DNA from: Bacteroidales bacterium
GTDB taxonomy: Bacteria; Bacteroidota; Bacteroidia; Bacteroidales; UBA10428
Direction: 5' to 3'
DNA length: 64,000 nucleotides
Assembly (NCBI GenBank): GCA_016934395.1
Contig: JAFGSZ010000102.1
Location: 1 to 64,000 of the forward strand
A program made the position numbers and the translations under genes. Below, piece by piece: positions 17,407 through 29,308 of this stretch (position 1 is the stretch's first letter; each line of letters begins with the position of its first letter). Under the pieces are notes generated by a model. The model was not told where the DNA came from and did not search any database. It saw nothing but the letters and a program-made list of their open reading frames with translations.

Positions 17407-17436
17407 CAAAGATAAAATAAATTCGAAAACCATCAA
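17407..17436 (-). promoter_or_regulatory. Promoter of the etfB-etfA-acd operon
   Basis: On the minus strand, TTG (17436-17434), 19 bases, then TATCTTTG (17414-17407): a good Bacteroidota -33/-7 pair. Transcription should begin near 17400, about 25 bases before the chosen etfB start codon. Confidence 0.65.
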
Positions 17437-17463
17437 TATATTCCGATTTTTTAGAAAGAAACT

Positions 17464-17490
17464 AAAAAACCCCGCTTTTCAGCGGGGTTT
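17464..17490 (-). terminator. Rho-independent terminator after rpoC-DUF3467
   Basis: Stem of ten base pairs AAACCCCGCT/AGCGGGGTTT (17467-17490) with a four-base loop. On the minus strand it is followed by a T run. It lies just after the DUF3467 stop and closes the long ribosomal protein-RNA polymerase transcript. It may also act weakly on the other strand. Confidence 0.88.
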
Positions 17491-17493
17491 AAA

Positions 17494-17820
17494 TTATGCT
17501 TGTGCGGTAGGACCGCCAAAATTCATGGGAATCACAGAACCTCCAGAACTGTCGACATTTTTAATCGGCCCATGCATAGATTCAAATTTTCCAATATTGT
17601 CTTTTAATGCATGTAATAAACGCTTGGCATGTTCCGGAGTAAGTATAATCCGTGATTTAACTTCTGCTTTTGGAATACCGGGCATAACCCTTACAAAATC
17701 GAGAACAAATTCTGAACTGGAATGAGTGATAATAGCCAGGTTTGAATATACACCCTGTGCTATATCTTCTTTTAGTTCAATATTAATTTGATTTTTATTT
17801 TTGGTTTTATCCTCTTCCAT
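17494..17820 (-). CDS. DUF3467 protein downstream of rpoC
   Basis: 108 residues, the family length, soluble, without signal peptide. The core IELKEDIAQGVYSNLAIITH, EFVLDFVRVMPGIPKAEVKS and RIILTPEHAKRLLHALKDNI are characteristic of DUF3467. No biochemical function is established to my knowledge. The start is eight bases after the rpoC stop, so it is co-transcribed with rpoBC, and the terminator follows directly. The tight link to RNA polymerase genes, known to me as frequent in Bacteroidota, suggests a role near transcription, but this is inference. Confidence 0.88.
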   Translation of the reverse strand: MEEDKTKNKNQINIELKEDIAQGVYSNLAIITHSSSEFVLDFVRVMPGIPKAEVKSRIILTPEHAKRLLHALKDNIGKFESMHGPIKNVDSSGGSVIPMNFGGPTAQA

Positions 17821-17828
17821 TTTACATT

Positions 17829-20800
17829 TTAATTATGTTGATGTAATGAGTGAGCATCTTCTTCCTGATCTTCAGTCAGACGGTCATATTCCTCATTGGA
17901 TCCAACAATTATGTTCTGATAAGATTTAGCCCCGGTACCGGCAGGTATAAGATGGCCGACAATAACATTTTCCTTGAGGCCTTCAAGATAATCCACTTTA
18001 CCATGAATAGCTGCTTCGTTAAGAACCTTGGTGGTTTCCTGGAATGATGCTGCAGACATAAAACTGCGAGTTTGTAATGCTGCTCTCGTAATTCCCTGTA
18101 ATATCTGGCTTGATGTTGCAGGAACAGCATCCCGTGAAACAATAAGTTTCATATCTTTTCGCTTAAGCAATGAATTTTCATCCCTCAGTTTTCGGGCAGT
18201 AATGATCTGTCCGGGTTTTGAGGTCTGTGAGTCGCCGGCATCCATAACCACTTTCTTATCAAAAATCCAATCGTTTTCATCCATAAATTCCCATTTGCCA
18301 ACTACTTGTTTTTCGAGGAATTTTGTGTCTCCCGGATCAATAATCTCAACCTTACGCATCATTTGTCTTACAATAACTTCAAAATGTTTATCATTAATCT
18401 TCACACCCTGAAGCCTGTAAACTTCCTGAACTTCATTAACAATATATTCCTGGACTTTTGTGGGCCCTTTAATGGCCAGTATATCATCAGGAGTAATTGC
18501 ACCATCAGAAAGTGGAATTCCTGCCCGAACATAATCATTTTCCTGAACAAGAATTTGTTTTGACAAGGGTACCAGGTATTTTTTAACCTGACCGGTTTTG
18601 GAAGTTATTATGATTTCACGATTTCCGCGTTTTACTTTACCAAAAGCAACCTCGCCGTCAATTTCAGAAACTACTGCCGGATTGGATGGGTTCCTGGCCT
18701 CAAATAATTCGGTTACCCTTGGTAAACCACCGGTGATGTCACCGGATTTACCTACGGCACGAGGAATTTTCACCATAATCTCCCCGGTAAGAATATTGTT
18801 CCCTTCTTCCACAGCCACGTGTGCATCAACCGGAATATTGTATGTTTTTAATACTTCCCCTTTTTCGGAAACAATCTTGATACCCGGGTTTTTTGTTTTA
18901 TCCCTGGTTTCAATAATAACTTTCTCCTTAAATCCGGTTTGTTCATCAGATTCCTCTTTAAATGTAATTCCTTCTATAAGATTATCGAAGGCAATAATAC
19001 CGGAGGTTTCTGAAATAATTACAGCATTATATGGATCCCATTCACAAAGCAAGTCTCCTTTTTTAACTGCACTACCCGGTTTAATATATAACTTGGCACC
19101 ATACGGTACGGTATGTGTTGTAAGAACAATTCCTGTATTTTTATCAATAATTCGCAATTCTGCAAGCCGGCCAATAACGATATCCACCTTATTACCAAGT
19201 TCATCGGTTTTTTCTACGGTACGTAATTCATCAATTTCTGCAATACCATCATATCTTGTCCGAATGCTGGATTCTGAAGTAATGTTTGATGCTGTACCCC
19301 CAACGTGGAATGTACGCAAAGTAAGCTGTGTACCAGGCTCACCAATTGATTGTGCTGCAATAACACCCACCGCTTCACCAATCTGAACCATTCTTCCGGT
19401 AGCCAGATTACGGCCATAACACTTCGCACATACTCCCTGTTTTGATTCGCATGTAAGTACTGAACGAATTTCAATCTGTTCAATGGGTGAGTCTTCTATA
19501 ACCTTGCCAATTTCTTCGTTAATTTCATCACCGGATGCAATTATTAATTTACCGGTAAGTGGATGATAGACATCATGAACCGCAGTACGACCAAGAATTC
19601 TTTCGTATAATGATTCAACAACTTCTTCATTATTCTTAATAGCAGTTGCTACCAGACCTCTTAAGGTTCCACAATCATTTTCAGTAATGATCACATCCTG
19701 CGAAACATCAACCAGACGACGTGTAAGATACCCGGCATCAGCTGTTTTTAATGCAGTATCAGCAAGACCTTTTCGGGCGCCGTGAGTAGAAATAAAGTAT
19801 TCCAGAACCGATAATCCCTCCTTAAAATTTGAAAGAATTGGATTTTCAATAATCTCAGAACCAGTGGCACCTGATTTTTGTGGTTTTGCCATCAACCCCC
19901 TCATACCAGAGAGCTGACGAATCTGTTCCTTAGAACCCCGGGCGCCTGAATCCAGCATCATATATACCGGATTAAAACCTTGTTTATCTGATGACAACTG
20001 GTTCATCAGGGTTTGGGTTAAACGGGCATTGGTATGTGTCCAGATATCAATAATCTGGTTATATCTTTCGTTATTGGTAATGAATCCCATATTATAGTTA
20101 TTCATTACCTCATCAACCTGCTTGTAACCATCACTAACCAGATCCTCTTTTTCAAGGGGGATAATTACATCATCGAGGTTAAACGACAATCCGCCACTAA
20201 AAGCCATTTGATATCCCAGGGCTTTTATAGCATCGAGGAAATTAGCGGTAACATCTGTTCCGGATTTCTTTAATACTACCGTAATAATATCCCTTAAAGA
20301 CTTTTTCGTTAACAACTCATTAATGAATCCTACATTCTTTGGAACATATTCGTTGAATAATACACGCCCTACAGAAGTTTCAATAATCTTTTTAACCAGG
20401 TTTCCCTCTTCATCAAGATCATCAACTTTTACTTTAATAATGGCATGCAGATCTACCTTTTTTTCATTATAGGCTATATGCACTTCTTCAGGAGAATAGA
20501 ATGTTAATCCTTCTCCTTTTACTATTTCTTCAGGAGTACTTTTTTTCGCTTTGGTAATGTAATATAATCCAAGTACCATATCCTGCGAAGGCACACAAAT
20601 AGGTGCTCCGTTTGCCGGATTAAGAATATTATGTGAAGCCAGCATCAGAATTTGTGCTTCAATAACAGCGGCATTACCCAAAGGTAAATGAACAGCCATC
20701 TGGTCACCGTCAAAGTCGGCATTAAATGCAGTACATACCAGCGGGTGAAGCTGAATGGCTTTACCTTCTATAAGCTTTGGCTGAAATGCCTGAATTCCCA

Positions 20801-22130
20801 AACGGTGCAATGTTGGCGCACGGTTAAGCAATACCGGATGTCCTTTTAATACATTTTCCAGAATATCCCAAACTACAGGATCTTTACGGTCTACAATTTT
20901 CTTTGCAGATTTTACCGTTTTTACAATGCCTCTTTCAATAAGCTTTCTGATAATAAATGGCTTATACAGTTCGGCAGCCATATCTTTGGGTAATCCGCAT
21001 TCATGGAGTTGCAGCTCGGGCCCAACCACAATAACCGAACGTGCAGAATAGTCAACACGTTTACCCAACAGGTTTTGACGAAATCTTCCCTGCTTTCCTT
21101 TCAGACTGTCGCTTAATGATTTTAAGGGCCGGTTAGCATCTGTTTTAACCGCGTTTGCTTTTCTGGAATTATCAAATAATGAATCCAGGGATTCCTGAAG
21201 CATTCTTTTTTCATTTCTAAGAATGACTTCCGGGGCCTTAATTTCAATCAGTCTTTTTAACCTGTTATTTCTTATAATTACCCTTCTGTATAAATCGTTT
21301 AAATCAGAAGTTGCAAAACGGCCTCCATCCAATGGAACCAAAGGACGTAACTCAGGCGGAATTACAGGAACAACTTTAACAATCATCCATTCCGGCCGGT
21401 TTATACCTTTAGATGCCCTGAAAGCCTCAACAACCTGAAGACGTTTTAAGGCTTCATTTTTTCTCTGTTGTGAGGTTTCCGTATTTGCTTTATGACGAAG
21501 AGAAAATGAAAGTTCATCCAGATCGAGACGGGAAAGAAGCCTGTAAAGCGCTTCAGCACCCATATCGGCAATAAACTTTTCCGGATCTGCATCATCAAGA
21601 TGTTGATTTTCTTTAGGCAGTGTATCCAGAATATCAAGATACTCTTCTTCAGTAAGAAAATCGAGATAGTTAATACCATCTGCAGTTTTTATGCCTGGAT
21701 TGATTACTACATAGCGCTCATAATAGATAATAGAATCGAGCTTTTTGGTAGGTAATCCCAGTAAATATCCAATTTTATTCGGTAAAGATTTAAAATACCA
21801 GATATGGGCCACCGGCACTACCAATGATATATGTCCCATTCGTTCCCTGCGCACTTTTTTTTCAGTAACCTCTACACCGCATCTGTCGCAAACAATACCT
21901 TTATACCGAATTCTTTTGTATTTTCCGCAATGACACTCATAATCCTTCACAGGTCCAAAAATACGTTCACAAAATAAACCATCACGTTCAGGTTTATATG
22001 TTCTGTAATTAATGGTTTCCGGTTTTAGCACCTCGCCACTTGATCGCTCAAGTATTTCTTCAGGTGACGCCAATCCGATCGCAATTTTGGAAAAATTGCT
22101 TTTGACTTTTGTGTCTCTTCTGAATGACAT
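17829..22130 (-). CDS. rpoC: DNA-directed RNA polymerase subunit beta prime
   Basis: 1433 residues, full length. With RpoB it forms the catalytic core of RNA polymerase. Seen: the N-terminal zinc-binding region [20 protein letters not shown] (about 64-84), the lid/rudder segment [20 protein letters not shown], the absolutely conserved catalytic NADFDGD (470-476) holding the active-site Mg, the bridge helix and trigger-loop region ([19 protein letters not shown]), the second zinc site [16 protein letters not shown], and [20 protein letters not shown]. The C-terminus reads [20 protein letters not shown]. It starts 47 bases after rpoB in the same operon. No frameshift or insertion is apparent. 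Confidence 0.98.
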   Translation of the reverse strand: MSFRRDTKVKSNFSKIAIGLASPEEILERSSGEVLKPETINYRTYKPERDGLFCERIFGPVKDYECHCGKYKRIRYKGIVCDRCGVEVTEKKVRRERMGHISLVVPVAHIWYFKSLPNKIGYLLGLPTKKLDSIIYYERYVVINPGIKTADGINYLDFLTEEEYLDILDTLPKENQHLDDADPEKFIADMGAEALYRLLSRLDLDELSFSLRHKANTETSQQRKNEALKRLQVVEAFRASKGINRPEWMIVKVVPVIPPELRPLVPLDGGRFATSDLNDLYRRVIIRNNRLKRLIEIKAPEVILRNEKRMLQESLDSLFDNSRKANAVKTDANRPLKSLSDSLKGKQGRFRQNLLGKRVDYSARSVIVVGPELQLHECGLPKDMAAELYKPFIIRKLIERGIVKTVKSAKKIVDRKDPVVWDILENVLKGHPVLLNRAPTLHRLGIQAFQPKLIEGKAIQLHPLVCTAFNADFDGDQMAVHLPLGNAAVIEAQILMLASHNILNPANGAPICVPSQDMVLGLYYITKAKKSTPEEIVKGEGLTFYSPEEVHIAYNEKKVDLHAIIKVKVDDLDEEGNLVKKIIETSVGRVLFNEYVPKNVGFINELLTKKSLRDIITVVLKKSGTDVTANFLDAIKALGYQMAFSGGLSFNLDDVIIPLEKEDLVSDGYKQVDEVMNNYNMGFITNNERYNQIIDIWTHTNARLTQTLMNQLSSDKQGFNPVYMMLDSGARGSKEQIRQLSGMRGLMAKPQKSGATGSEIIENPILSNFKEGLSVLEYFISTHGARKGLADTALKTADAGYLTRRLVDVSQDVIITENDCGTLRGLVATAIKNNEEVVESLYERILGRTAVHDVYHPLTGKLIIASGDEINEEIGKVIEDSPIEQIEIRSVLTCESKQGVCAKCYGRNLATGRMVQIGEAVGVIAAQSIGEPGTQLTLRTFHVGGTASNITSESSIRTRYDGIAEIDELRTVEKTDELGNKVDIVIGRLAELRIIDKNTGIVLTTHTVPYGAKLYIKPGSAVKKGDLLCEWDPYNAVIISETSGIIAFDNLIEGITFKEESDEQTGFKEKVIIETRDKTKNPGIKIVSEKGEVLKTYNIPVDAHVAVEEGNNILTGEIMVKIPRAVGKSGDITGGLPRVTELFEARNPSNPAVVSEIDGEVAFGKVKRGNREIIITSKTGQVKKYLVPLSKQILVQENDYVRAGIPLSDGAITPDDILAIKGPTKVQEYIVNEVQEVYRLQGVKINDKHFEVIVRQMMRKVEIIDPGDTKFLEKQVVGKWEFMDENDWIFDKKVVMDAGDSQTSKPGQIITARKLRDENSLLKRKDMKLIVSRDAVPATSSQILQGITRAALQTRSFMSAASFQETTKVLNEAAIHGKVDYLEGLKENVIVGHLIPAGTGAKSYQNIIVGSNEEYDRLTEDQEEDAHSLHQHN

Positions 22131-22177
22131 ATATTGATTATTAAATTTTACAAAATAGAACTAATACAGTAAATCCC

Positions 22178-25100
22178 TTAAATAAGATTTACACTTAAAC
22201 CAAGGCCTCTCAACTCGTGAAGCAATACATTCAACGATTCAGGAATACCCGGCATAGGCATAGGTTCTCCCTTAACAATTGCTTCATAGGCTTTTGCCCT
22301 TCCCACAACGTCATCTGATTTAACTGTCAGAATCTCCTGAAGAATGTGTGATGCACCAAATGCTTCAAGCGCCCAAACTTCCATTTCACCAAAACGCTGT
22401 CCGCCGAATTGTGCTTTTCCACCAAGCGGTTGCTGTGTGATAAGAGAATACGGGCCAATAGACCGGGCATGCATTTTATCGTCAACCATATGTCCCAGTT
22501 TCAACATGTATATTATACCTACTGTGGCCGGTTGATCAAAACGCTGACCTGTGCCGCCATCGTAAAGATATGTTTTTCCATATTTGGGCAACATCGCTTT
22601 CTCAGTATAACTGTTGATCTGATCAATAGTTGCTCCGTCAAAAATTGGTGTCGCAAATTTACAATCAAGAACTTGTCCTGCCCAACCGAGCACAGTTTCA
22701 TAAATCTGTCCCAGGTTCATACGAGAAGGTACACCCAGAGGATTAAGTACAATATCTACCGGCGTTCCGTCTTCAAGGAACGGCATGTCCTCGGCTCGTA
22801 CTATTTTTGCAACAATACCCTTATTCCCATGTCGGCCGGCCATTTTATCACCCACTTTAACCTTACGTTTCTGGGCAATATATACTTTGGCAAACTGAAC
22901 AATACCTGTCGGTAGCTCATCACCTATAGTAACATTGTATTTTTTGCGTTTATAAATGGCATCAAATTCTTTATATTTCAGCACATAATTATTCAGCAGA
23001 ACTTTAATAGTATCGTTTTTGTCTTTATCTGTTGTCCAGTTGCTGGGATTTACCTGGTGATAATCAACCTCCTGAAGAATTTTTTGAGTATATTTTGTTC
23101 CTTTGGGGATCAATTCTGCATCAAGATAATCTTTAACTCCCTGTGAAGTTTTTCCATTTACCAGAATAAACAATTTATCGATAAGCTTGGCTTTAAGCTC
23201 CGTGGTATTTCTTTCAAATTCTTCTTCAATCTTATCCAGAATAGGTTTTGTAGAAGCTTTTAACTTGCGGTCTTTTACAGATCGTGAAAACAGTTTTTTA
23301 TCAATAACCACTCCGAATAATGAAGGCGGCGCTTTTAATGAAGCATCTTTAACATCGCCGGCTTTATCTCCAAAAATAGCTCTTAGAAGTTTCTCTTCCG
23401 GTGATGGATCAGATTCTCCTTTTGGTGTAATTTTACCAATTAAAATATCACCTGGTTTAACTTCTGCACCAATACGGATTAACCCGTTTTCATCGAGGTT
23501 TTTTGTTGCTTCTTCGCTCACATTGGGAATATCAGATGTTAATTCTTCCAATCCGCGCTTGGTATCCCGAACCTCCAGCGTATATTCATCAATATGAATA
23601 GAAGTAAACATATCTTCCCGAACGGCACGTTCAGAAATTACAATTGCATCCTCAAAGTTATATCCCTTCCAGGGCATAAAAGCAACCTTCAGGTTTCTTC
23701 CTAATGCAAGTTCTCCGTCTACAGTACCATAACCTTCTGTTAATATTTCTCCTTTAGTTACCCTTTGTCCTTTATTAACAATTGGTTTCAGGTTAATACA
23801 GGTATTCTGGTTTGTTTTTCTGTATTTTGAGAGTTTATATCTTTTAAGTTCTCCGTTAAAGCTGACAAATTTTTCATCATCAGTCATTGAATACCGGATA
23901 ACAATTTCGTTTGAATCCACATATTCAACAACGCCATCACCTTCAGCCATTACGAGCAATCTTGAATCTTTAATTACATCGGATTCAATGCCTGTACCAA
24001 CTATCGGAGCTTCAGGTTGTACTAAAGGCACAGCCTGCCGCATCATGTTCGATCCCATCAAAGCACGGTTGGCATCGTCATGCTCAAGAAACGGAATCAG
24101 AGAGGCTGCAATGGAGGCAATCTGGTTTGGTGCCACGTCCATCAGTTGTACCTCTTCTGGTCCGGCCAGAGGATAATCAGCATCCAGACGGGTTTTTACA
24201 CGGGGATTAACAAACCGGCCTTCTTTATCAAGGGGAGCATTTGCCTGTGCAATAATAATCCCTTCTTCTTCTTCGGCAGTAAGATAAACCACACCTTTGG
24301 CAGATAAATCTACCTGTCCGTCTTCAACTTTACGGTACGGGGTTTCGATAAAACCCAGTTCATTAATTTTTGCAAAAACACATAATGATGAAATCAAACC
24401 GATATTAGGTCCTTCGGGAGTTTCAATCGGGCACAATCTTCCGTAATGGGTATAATGCACGTCACGAACCTCAAATCCGGCTCTTTCTCTGGAAAGTCCT
24501 CCGGGTCCTAATGCTGACATTCTTCTCTTATGTGTCATCTCAGCAAGAGGATTCGTCTGATCCATAAACTGCGACAACTGGTTCGTTCCAAAGAAGGAAT
24601 TAATTACAGATGACAGTGTTTTTGAGTTAATAAGATCAATTGGTGTAAATACCTCATTGTCGCGAACATTCATTCTTTCGCGAATTGTACGTGCCATACG
24701 GGCAAGACCTACACCGAACTGGTTATGTAATTGTTCTCCAACAGTACGCACCCTTCTGTTACTCAGGTGATCGATATCGTCAACGTCTGTTTTTGAGTTA
24801 ATAAGTTCAATAAGATATTTAATAATTTCAATGATATCATTTTTTGTCAGGACTTTGGTATCCATATCGATATTTAGTCCAAGCTTTTTGTTGATACGAT
24901 ACCGTCCTACTTCACCGAGGTCATAACGTTTGTCTGAAAAGAATAATTTTTCAATTACATCCCTTGCCGTAGCTTCATCAGGTGGTTCAGAATTCCGCAA
25001 CTGCCTGTAAATATGCAGAACAGCTTCTTTTTCGGAATTACAGGGGTCTTTTTGTAAAGTATTGTATATTATTTCGTAATCTGCAAGGTTTTGTCCTTCT

Positions 25101-25990
25101 TTATGCAGCAATATTGTCTTAGTTCCCGAATCGATAATTTCATCAACATGATCATTTTCAATTACAGTTTCACGATCGATGATTACTTCATTACGTTCAA
25201 TGGAAACTACCTCACCGGTATCTTCATCCACAAAATCTTCGACCCACGATTTTAAAACACGGGCGGCCAGTTTGCGGCCAACATACTTTTTGAGGGCTGT
25301 TTTGGAAACTTTAATCTCATCTGCCAGATCAAAAATTTCCAGAATTTCTTTATCGCTTTCATAACCAATAGCACGCAATAAGGTGGTTACCGGCAATTTT
25401 TTCTTCCGGTCGATATAAGCGTACATTACGTTATTTATATCCGTGGCAAATTCAATCCAGGATCCCCTGAATGGAATTATTCGGGCCGAGTATAGTTTTG
25501 TACCATTTGCATGCAGACTCTGACCGAAAAACACACCCGGAGAACGGTGTAACTGGGATACTACAACCCGTTCAGCACCATTAATAGTAAATAATCCCCG
25601 TTCAGTCATATATGGAATAGTACCCAGGTATACATCCTGAACTACGGTATCAAAATCTTCGTGTTCCGGATCGGTACAGTACAATTTGAGTTTCGCTTTA
25701 AGCGGAACACTATAGGTTAGTCCTCGTTCAATACACTCATCTATTGAGTACCTTGGGGGGTCTACAAAATAATCCAAAAATTCGAGTACAAAATTATTCC
25801 GGGTATCTGTAATAGGAAAATTTTCTGTAAAAACTTTGTACAAACCTTCTTGTCTTCTATTTTCGGGACTGGTATCTAGTTGAAAAAAGTCTTTGAATGA
25901 CTTTATTTGTACTTCCAGAAAATCAGGGTATTCTAATTGATTCTCGATGGAAGCGAAATTGATTCTTTTATTATTATTATTCAACGACAT
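22178..25990 (-). CDS. rpoB: DNA-directed RNA polymerase subunit beta
   Basis: 1270 residues, the normal Bacteroidota length. It forms the other half of the RNA polymerase active centre and the rifampicin pocket. The rifampicin region is seen at about residues 465-515: [36 protein letters not shown]. Further signatures are [62 protein letters not shown] and [20 protein letters not shown]. The residues in the rifampicin cluster look like the usual sensitive type. A large hairpin lies between rplL and this gene (26035-26078). Confidence 0.98.
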   Translation of the reverse strand: MSLNNNNKRINFASIENQLEYPDFLEVQIKSFKDFFQLDTSPENRRQEGLYKVFTENFPITDTRNNFVLEFLDYFVDPPRYSIDECIERGLTYSVPLKAKLKLYCTDPEHEDFDTVVQDVYLGTIPYMTERGLFTINGAERVVVSQLHRSPGVFFGQSLHANGTKLYSARIIPFRGSWIEFATDINNVMYAYIDRKKKLPVTTLLRAIGYESDKEILEIFDLADEIKVSKTALKKYVGRKLAARVLKSWVEDFVDEDTGEVVSIERNEVIIDRETVIENDHVDEIIDSGTKTILLHKEGQNLADYEIIYNTLQKDPCNSEKEAVLHIYRQLRNSEPPDEATARDVIEKLFFSDKRYDLGEVGRYRINKKLGLNIDMDTKVLTKNDIIEIIKYLIELINSKTDVDDIDHLSNRRVRTVGEQLHNQFGVGLARMARTIRERMNVRDNEVFTPIDLINSKTLSSVINSFFGTNQLSQFMDQTNPLAEMTHKRRMSALGPGGLSRERAGFEVRDVHYTHYGRLCPIETPEGPNIGLISSLCVFAKINELGFIETPYRKVEDGQVDLSAKGVVYLTAEEEEGIIIAQANAPLDKEGRFVNPRVKTRLDADYPLAGPEEVQLMDVAPNQIASIAASLIPFLEHDDANRALMGSNMMRQAVPLVQPEAPIVGTGIESDVIKDSRLLVMAEGDGVVEYVDSNEIVIRYSMTDDEKFVSFNGELKRYKLSKYRKTNQNTCINLKPIVNKGQRVTKGEILTEGYGTVDGELALGRNLKVAFMPWKGYNFEDAIVISERAVREDMFTSIHIDEYTLEVRDTKRGLEELTSDIPNVSEEATKNLDENGLIRIGAEVKPGDILIGKITPKGESDPSPEEKLLRAIFGDKAGDVKDASLKAPPSLFGVVIDKKLFSRSVKDRKLKASTKPILDKIEEEFERNTTELKAKLIDKLFILVNGKTSQGVKDYLDAELIPKGTKYTQKILQEVDYHQVNPSNWTTDKDKNDTIKVLLNNYVLKYKEFDAIYKRKKYNVTIGDELPTGIVQFAKVYIAQKRKVKVGDKMAGRHGNKGIVAKIVRAEDMPFLEDGTPVDIVLNPLGVPSRMNLGQIYETVLGWAGQVLDCKFATPIFDGATIDQINSYTEKAMLPKYGKTYLYDGGTGQRFDQPATVGIIYMLKLGHMVDDKMHARSIGPYSLITQQPLGGKAQFGGQRFGEMEVWALEAFGASHILQEILTVKSDDVVGRAKAYEAIVKGEPMPMPGIPESLNVLLHELRGLGLSVNLI

Positions 25991-26034
25991 TATTATAAAT
26001 ATTTGTTGAACTTAATTAAAAATTAACGACAAAA

Positions 26035-26078
26035 AGGTCTAATCCCTAATCCTTATTGTTAAGGATGGGATTAAACCT
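26035..26078 (-). promoter_or_regulatory. Long hairpin in the rplL-rpoB intergenic region
   Basis: Stem built of AGGT/ACCT, a CT/AA internal loop, AATCCC/GGGATT, a two-base TA bulge, and ATCCTTA/TAAGGAT closing a TTGT loop: 17 base pairs in all. There is no T run after it on the minus strand, so it is not a classical terminator. In E. coli the rplL-rpoB gap holds an attenuator and an RNase III site; a similar processing or attenuation role is inferred here. Confidence 0.6.
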
Positions 26079-26103
26079 GAATAAAAATTTATTTAGAGCT
26101 TTA

Positions 26104-26481
26104 CTATTTAAGTTCAACTTCTGCTCCTGCTTCTTCTAATTGAGATTTTAATGATTCAGCTTCATCTTTAGTTACACCTTCTTTGATTGGAGCGGGTGCA
26201 GAATCAACAACAGCTTTTGCTTCTTTTAGGCCAAGTCCGGTTAATTCTTTTACCAGTTTTACAATTTGTAATTTAGCTCCGCCGGGTGCTTTTAATATCA
26301 CATCAAATGAATTTTTTTCTTCAACTGCAGCGGCACCATCACCAGCAGCAGGTCCGGCAACAGCAACTGCAGCTGCTGCAGGTTCAATTCCATATTCATC
26401 TTTTAAGATTCCTGCTAATTCATTTACTTCTTTAACAGTTAAATTTACTAATTGTTCTGCAAACGCTTTTAAATCTGCCAT
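26104..26481 (-). CDS. rplL: 50S ribosomal protein L7/L12 (bL12)
   Basis: 125 residues. bL12 forms the ribosomal stalk that recruits translation factors. The N-terminal dimerisation helix ([20 protein letters not shown]) is followed by an Ala/Gly-rich hinge (about 36-52) and the C-terminal factor-binding domain with [20 protein letters not shown] and the [11 protein letters not shown] motif. It lies between rplJ (40 bases) and rpoB (113 bases) in the usual L11-L1-L10-L12 order. Confidence 0.97.
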   Translation of the reverse strand: MADLKAFAEQLVNLTVKEVNELAGILKDEYGIEPAAAAVAVAGPAAGDGAAAVEEKNSFDVILKAPGGAKLQIVKLVKELTGLGLKEAKAVVDSAPAPIKEGVTKDEAESLKSQLEEAGAEVELK

Positions 26482-26521
26482 TTTATTTATTTTTTTATAA
26501 TTATAATTTACTTTTTTTTAC

Positions 26522-27040
26522 TTATTCCTTTTCGGATAATGTTTTTACTATTCCAGCCAGTTTATTTCCACCTGACTGTAATGCAGAAAGAACATTTTTA
26601 GCCGGGGATTGCAGTAATGCAACCAGATCGCCAATAAGTTCTTCTTTAGACTTAATACTGGACAGAAAATCTAACTGATTGTCGCCAACATAGATACATT
26701 CTTCAATATAAGCGGCTTTAATAAGCGGCTTGTCATGATTTTTTCTAAAATCCTTAATAAGTCTGGCGGGAACATTTCCTACTTCGGAAAACATAATTGA
26801 AGTAGGATTTATTAAGGTGTCATAAAGTTCACCAAATTCCCCGGAACATTTTTCCAGCGCTTTTCTTAATAAGGTATTTTTAACAACAACAAGTTCGATA
26901 TCTTTTTCAAAACATTTTCTTCTTAAACTGGAGGTATCTTCTGCATTAAGTTCTGAAGTATCCGCCAGGTAAAAGTGTTTTGAATTCTCAATACGCTGAG
27001 TAAGGTGGTCAATTATTTTAATTTTATCTTCCCTTTTCAT
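26522..27040 (-). CDS. rplJ: 50S ribosomal protein L10 (uL10)
   Basis: 172 residues. uL10 anchors the bL12 dimers to 23S rRNA and is the usual translational autoregulator of rplJL. The N-terminal domain reads KIIDHLTQRIENSKHFYLAD and ELVVVKNTLLRKALEKC; the C-terminal helix (LVALLQSPAKNVLSALQSGG and beyond) binds bL12. Only 21 bases separate it from rplA, so the long L10 leader known from enterobacteria is not present in that gap. Confidence 0.96.
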   Translation of the reverse strand: MKREDKIKIIDHLTQRIENSKHFYLADTSELNAEDTSSLRRKCFEKDIELVVVKNTLLRKALEKCSGEFGELYDTLINPTSIMFSEVGNVPARLIKDFRKNHDKPLIKAAYIEECIYVGDNQLDFLSSIKSKEELIGDLVALLQSPAKNVLSALQSGGNKLAGIVKTLSEKE

Positions 27041-27061
27041 AATAATCCAAATTTAATTCTG

Positions 27062-27757
27062 TTATTCATCAATAGCTTTTGCATCGACCTTAATACCAGA
27101 GCTCATTGTACTGGAAAGATAGATACTTTTAATATATGTACCTTTAGCAGCAGCAGGTTTCAGTTTCAAGAGGGTTTGAATAAACTCTTTTGCATTTTGA
27201 GCAATTTTCTCCGACTCAAAAGAAACCTTCCCAATAGAAGTATGAACGATACCGTACTTATCGACTTTAAAATCGATTTTCCCCATCTTTATCTCTTGTA
27301 CAGCTTTACCAACATCCATAGTAACCGTACCACTTTTAGGGTTGGGCATTAAACCGCGAGGGCCCAGAATTCTACCAAGTTTACCTACTTTGCCCATAAC
27401 CGGGGGCATAGTGATAATCACATCTATATCGGTCCAGCCGCCCTGGATCTTATCGATATAATCGTCAAGGCCAACAAAATCGGCTCCTGCAGCTTTTGCC
27501 TCTTCCTCTTTATCAGGAGTACAAAGTACAAGCACCTTTACTTCTTTTCCAGTACCATTGGGAAGTGTAACCACCCCGCGTACCATTTGATTAGCTTTCC
27601 GAGGGTCGATTCCTAACCGAACATCAATATCTACAGAGGCATCAAATTTCGAAAATGTAATATCTTTTACAATTTTCGATGCTTCAGATAATGAATATGG
27701 TTTTGATGGATCGTACTTCTCTTGAGCTATTTTATTATTCTTTGTTAATTTTGTCAT
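27062..27757 (-). CDS. rplA: 50S ribosomal protein L1 (uL1)
   Basis: 231 residues, full length. uL1 forms the mobile L1 stalk near the ribosomal E site and in many bacteria represses the L11 operon by binding its mRNA. Signatures are [20 protein letters not shown] (as [20 protein letters not shown] here), [37 protein letters not shown] and [18 protein letters not shown]. It follows rplK by 14 bases. Confidence 0.97.
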   Translation of the reverse strand: MTKLTKNNKIAQEKYDPSKPYSLSEASKIVKDITFSKFDASVDIDVRLGIDPRKANQMVRGVVTLPNGTGKEVKVLVLCTPDKEEEAKAAGADFVGLDDYIDKIQGGWTDIDVIITMPPVMGKVGKLGRILGPRGLMPNPKSGTVTMDVGKAVQEIKMGKIDFKVDKYGIVHTSIGKVSFESEKIAQNAKEFIQTLLKLKPAAAKGTYIKSIYLSSTMSSGIKVDAKAIDE

Positions 27758-27771
27758 TATAATAAGAAGTA

Positions 27772-28218
27772 TTAAAGGTTATCAGTAGGAAATGTACCTT
27801 TAACGGTAATTCCCATGCTTCTGGCAGTACCAGCCACCATTTTCATTGCAGATTTAACAGTAAATGCATTTAAATCTGACATTTTCTCCTCTGCAATAGT
27901 TTTCACCTGATCCCAGTTTACTGAAGCCACTTTATCGCGATTAGATTCCGGAGAACCTTTTTTGATTTTTGCTGCTTCCATTAACTGAACGGCAACCGGT
28001 GGTGATTTAACAATAAAATCGAAGGATTTATCCTGATATACTGTTATAACCACAGGTATTAGTTTACCGGCTTTATCCTGAGTACGGGCGTTAAACTGCT
28101 TACAAAATTCCATAATGTTCACGCCTTTCGCCCCAAGCGCAGGACCTACCGGAGGTGAAGGATTAGCTGCACCACCTCTAATTTGTAGTTTTATTATTCC
28201 AGCAACTTCTTTTGCCAT
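27772..28218 (-). CDS. rplK: 50S ribosomal protein L11 (uL11)
   Basis: 148 residues. uL11 binds the GTPase-associated region of 23S rRNA and is needed for factor activity and stringent control. Seen: [20 protein letters not shown], the proline-rich N-terminal domain, and a C-terminal RNA-binding domain with [20 protein letters not shown] and [17 protein letters not shown]. The gap to nusG is 118 bases, AT-rich, with no clear promoter or terminator. Confidence 0.97.
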   Translation of the reverse strand: MAKEVAGIIKLQIRGGAANPSPPVGPALGAKGVNIMEFCKQFNARTQDKAGKLIPVVITVYQDKSFDFIVKSPPVAVQLMEAAKIKKGSPESNRDKVASVNWDQVKTIAEEKMSDLNAFTVKSAMKMVAGTARSMGITVKGTFPTDNL

Positions 28219-28336
28219 TTTCTATCTATTTCCGATTTATATATATTGAAAACTGTGCATCTTTTTTTCGAGGATTATTCAGGAAGCATTAAAAGGGTAT
28301 TATAATCGCCGAATACTGATGCTATTGTATAAAATG

Positions 28337-28894
28337 CTAACTTTCTTTTTCCACTTGCATAAAGCTTAATTCCAGGGGCGTTTTCCGTCCAAAGATCTTT
28401 ACCATTACTTTCAGTTTTTTCTTCTCATCGTTAACCTCTTCAATAATACCGGTAAAACTGTTAAACGGTCCGTCGATTACTTTTACCGACTCACCCACAT
28501 AAAAAGGTACATTAAGTTCCTCATCACCAGCAGCCATCTCATCTACTTTACCTAAAATCCGGTTTACTTCAGAAATTCTCAGAGGTGTGGGATCATCATT
28601 TCCTTTTTCTCCAAGAAAACCGATAACATGGGTTACATTTCTAAGAATATGCGGAATCTCGCCAACAAGGGCAGCTTCAATAAGAACATATCCCGGGAAA
28701 AAATTGCGCTCCTTGCTGATTTTTTTACCGTTGCGAATTTGGTAAACCTTTTCAGCAGGTATAAGCACCTGAGAAATATAATCCTGCAAATTGAGCCGGC
28801 TTATTTCACTTTCGATATATTCCTTCACTTTTTTTTCTTTCCCTCCAATCGCTCTCAGAACATACCATTTTTTTTCAGTTTCTTCCATGGTCAA
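28337..28894 (-). CDS. nusG: Transcription termination/antitermination protein NusG
   Basis: 185 residues. NusG binds the RNA polymerase clamp and couples transcription to Rho or to the ribosome (through NusE). The N-terminal NGN domain is [20 protein letters not shown] onward with the [10 protein letters not shown] strand, and the C-terminal KOW domain is [20 protein letters not shown]. The protein could start at residue 3 (MEETEKKW), a two-codon ambiguity. It follows secE by ten bases. Confidence 0.96.
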   Translation of the reverse strand: MTMEETEKKWYVLRAIGGKEKKVKEYIESEISRLNLQDYISQVLIPAEKVYQIRNGKKISKERNFFPGYVLIEAALVGEIPHILRNVTHVIGFLGEKGNDDPTPLRISEVNRILGKVDEMAAGDEELNVPFYVGESVKVIDGPFNSFTGIIEEVNDEKKKLKVMVKIFGRKTPLELSFMQVEKES

Positions 28895-28904
28895 CTTTTG
28901 ATTC

Positions 28905-29096
28905 TTAAAAAAACATTCCGTACAATGTCTCCATAATATTCTTAAAGGAGATATCCATTAAAGCAATAACAAATGCAATGATAAATGAAGCAATCATTAC
29001 CACAATGGCACTACTTTGTAATTCTTCCCATGTGGGCCAGGTGACCTTATGGACTAATTCTGTATATGAATCTTTTAAATATCTAACAATTTTCAT
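28905..29096 (-). CDS. secE: Preprotein translocase subunit SecE
   Basis: 63 residues with a single C-terminal membrane helix (about 31-55), the short SecE form. It clamps SecY in the SecYEG channel. The amphipathic [20 protein letters not shown] segment, with its conserved K-V-T-W-P-T, is the family signature. Placed between tRNA-Trp and nusG, the universal secE-nusG arrangement. It begins 15 bases after the tRNA-Trp 3' end, so it is probably released by tRNA processing from the same transcript. Confidence 0.95.
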   Translation of the reverse strand: MKIVRYLKDSYTELVHKVTWPTWEELQSSAIVVMIASFIIAFVIALMDISFKNIMETLYGMFF

Positions 29097-29111
29097 TGGT
29101 TATACTATTTG

Positions 29112-29184
29112 CACGGGAGGAGCGACTCGAACGCCCGACACCTGGTTTTGGAGACCAGTGCTCTACCAACTGAGCTACACCCGT
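29112..29184 (-). tRNA. tRNA-Trp (anticodon CCA)
   Basis: 73 bases on the minus strand, complete cloverleaf: acceptor ACGGGTG/CTCCCGT with one T-T mismatch at the sixth pair, D arm GCTCAGTTGGTAGAGC, anticodon stem-loop CTGGT-CTCCAAA-ACCAG with anticodon CCA, and T arm with loop TTCGAGT. CCA is not encoded. It separates tuf from secE. Confidence 0.95.
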
Positions 29185-29308
29185 ATATTGGATGATTTTC
29201 CATCCCGATACGCGAAATGTATTACACCCTTATACATAAATAAAGATAAACCCGCTACAAGTAGCGAATTTATCCTTTATATTAAATAAAGAACTATGTC
29301 TTTGTTTA

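Noticed and set aside
18598-19386. 262-codon open frame on the plus strand opposite rpoC
   Set aside because: Shadow of rpoC: composition follows the antisense of a well-conserved gene, with no recognisable domain, promoter or start signal.
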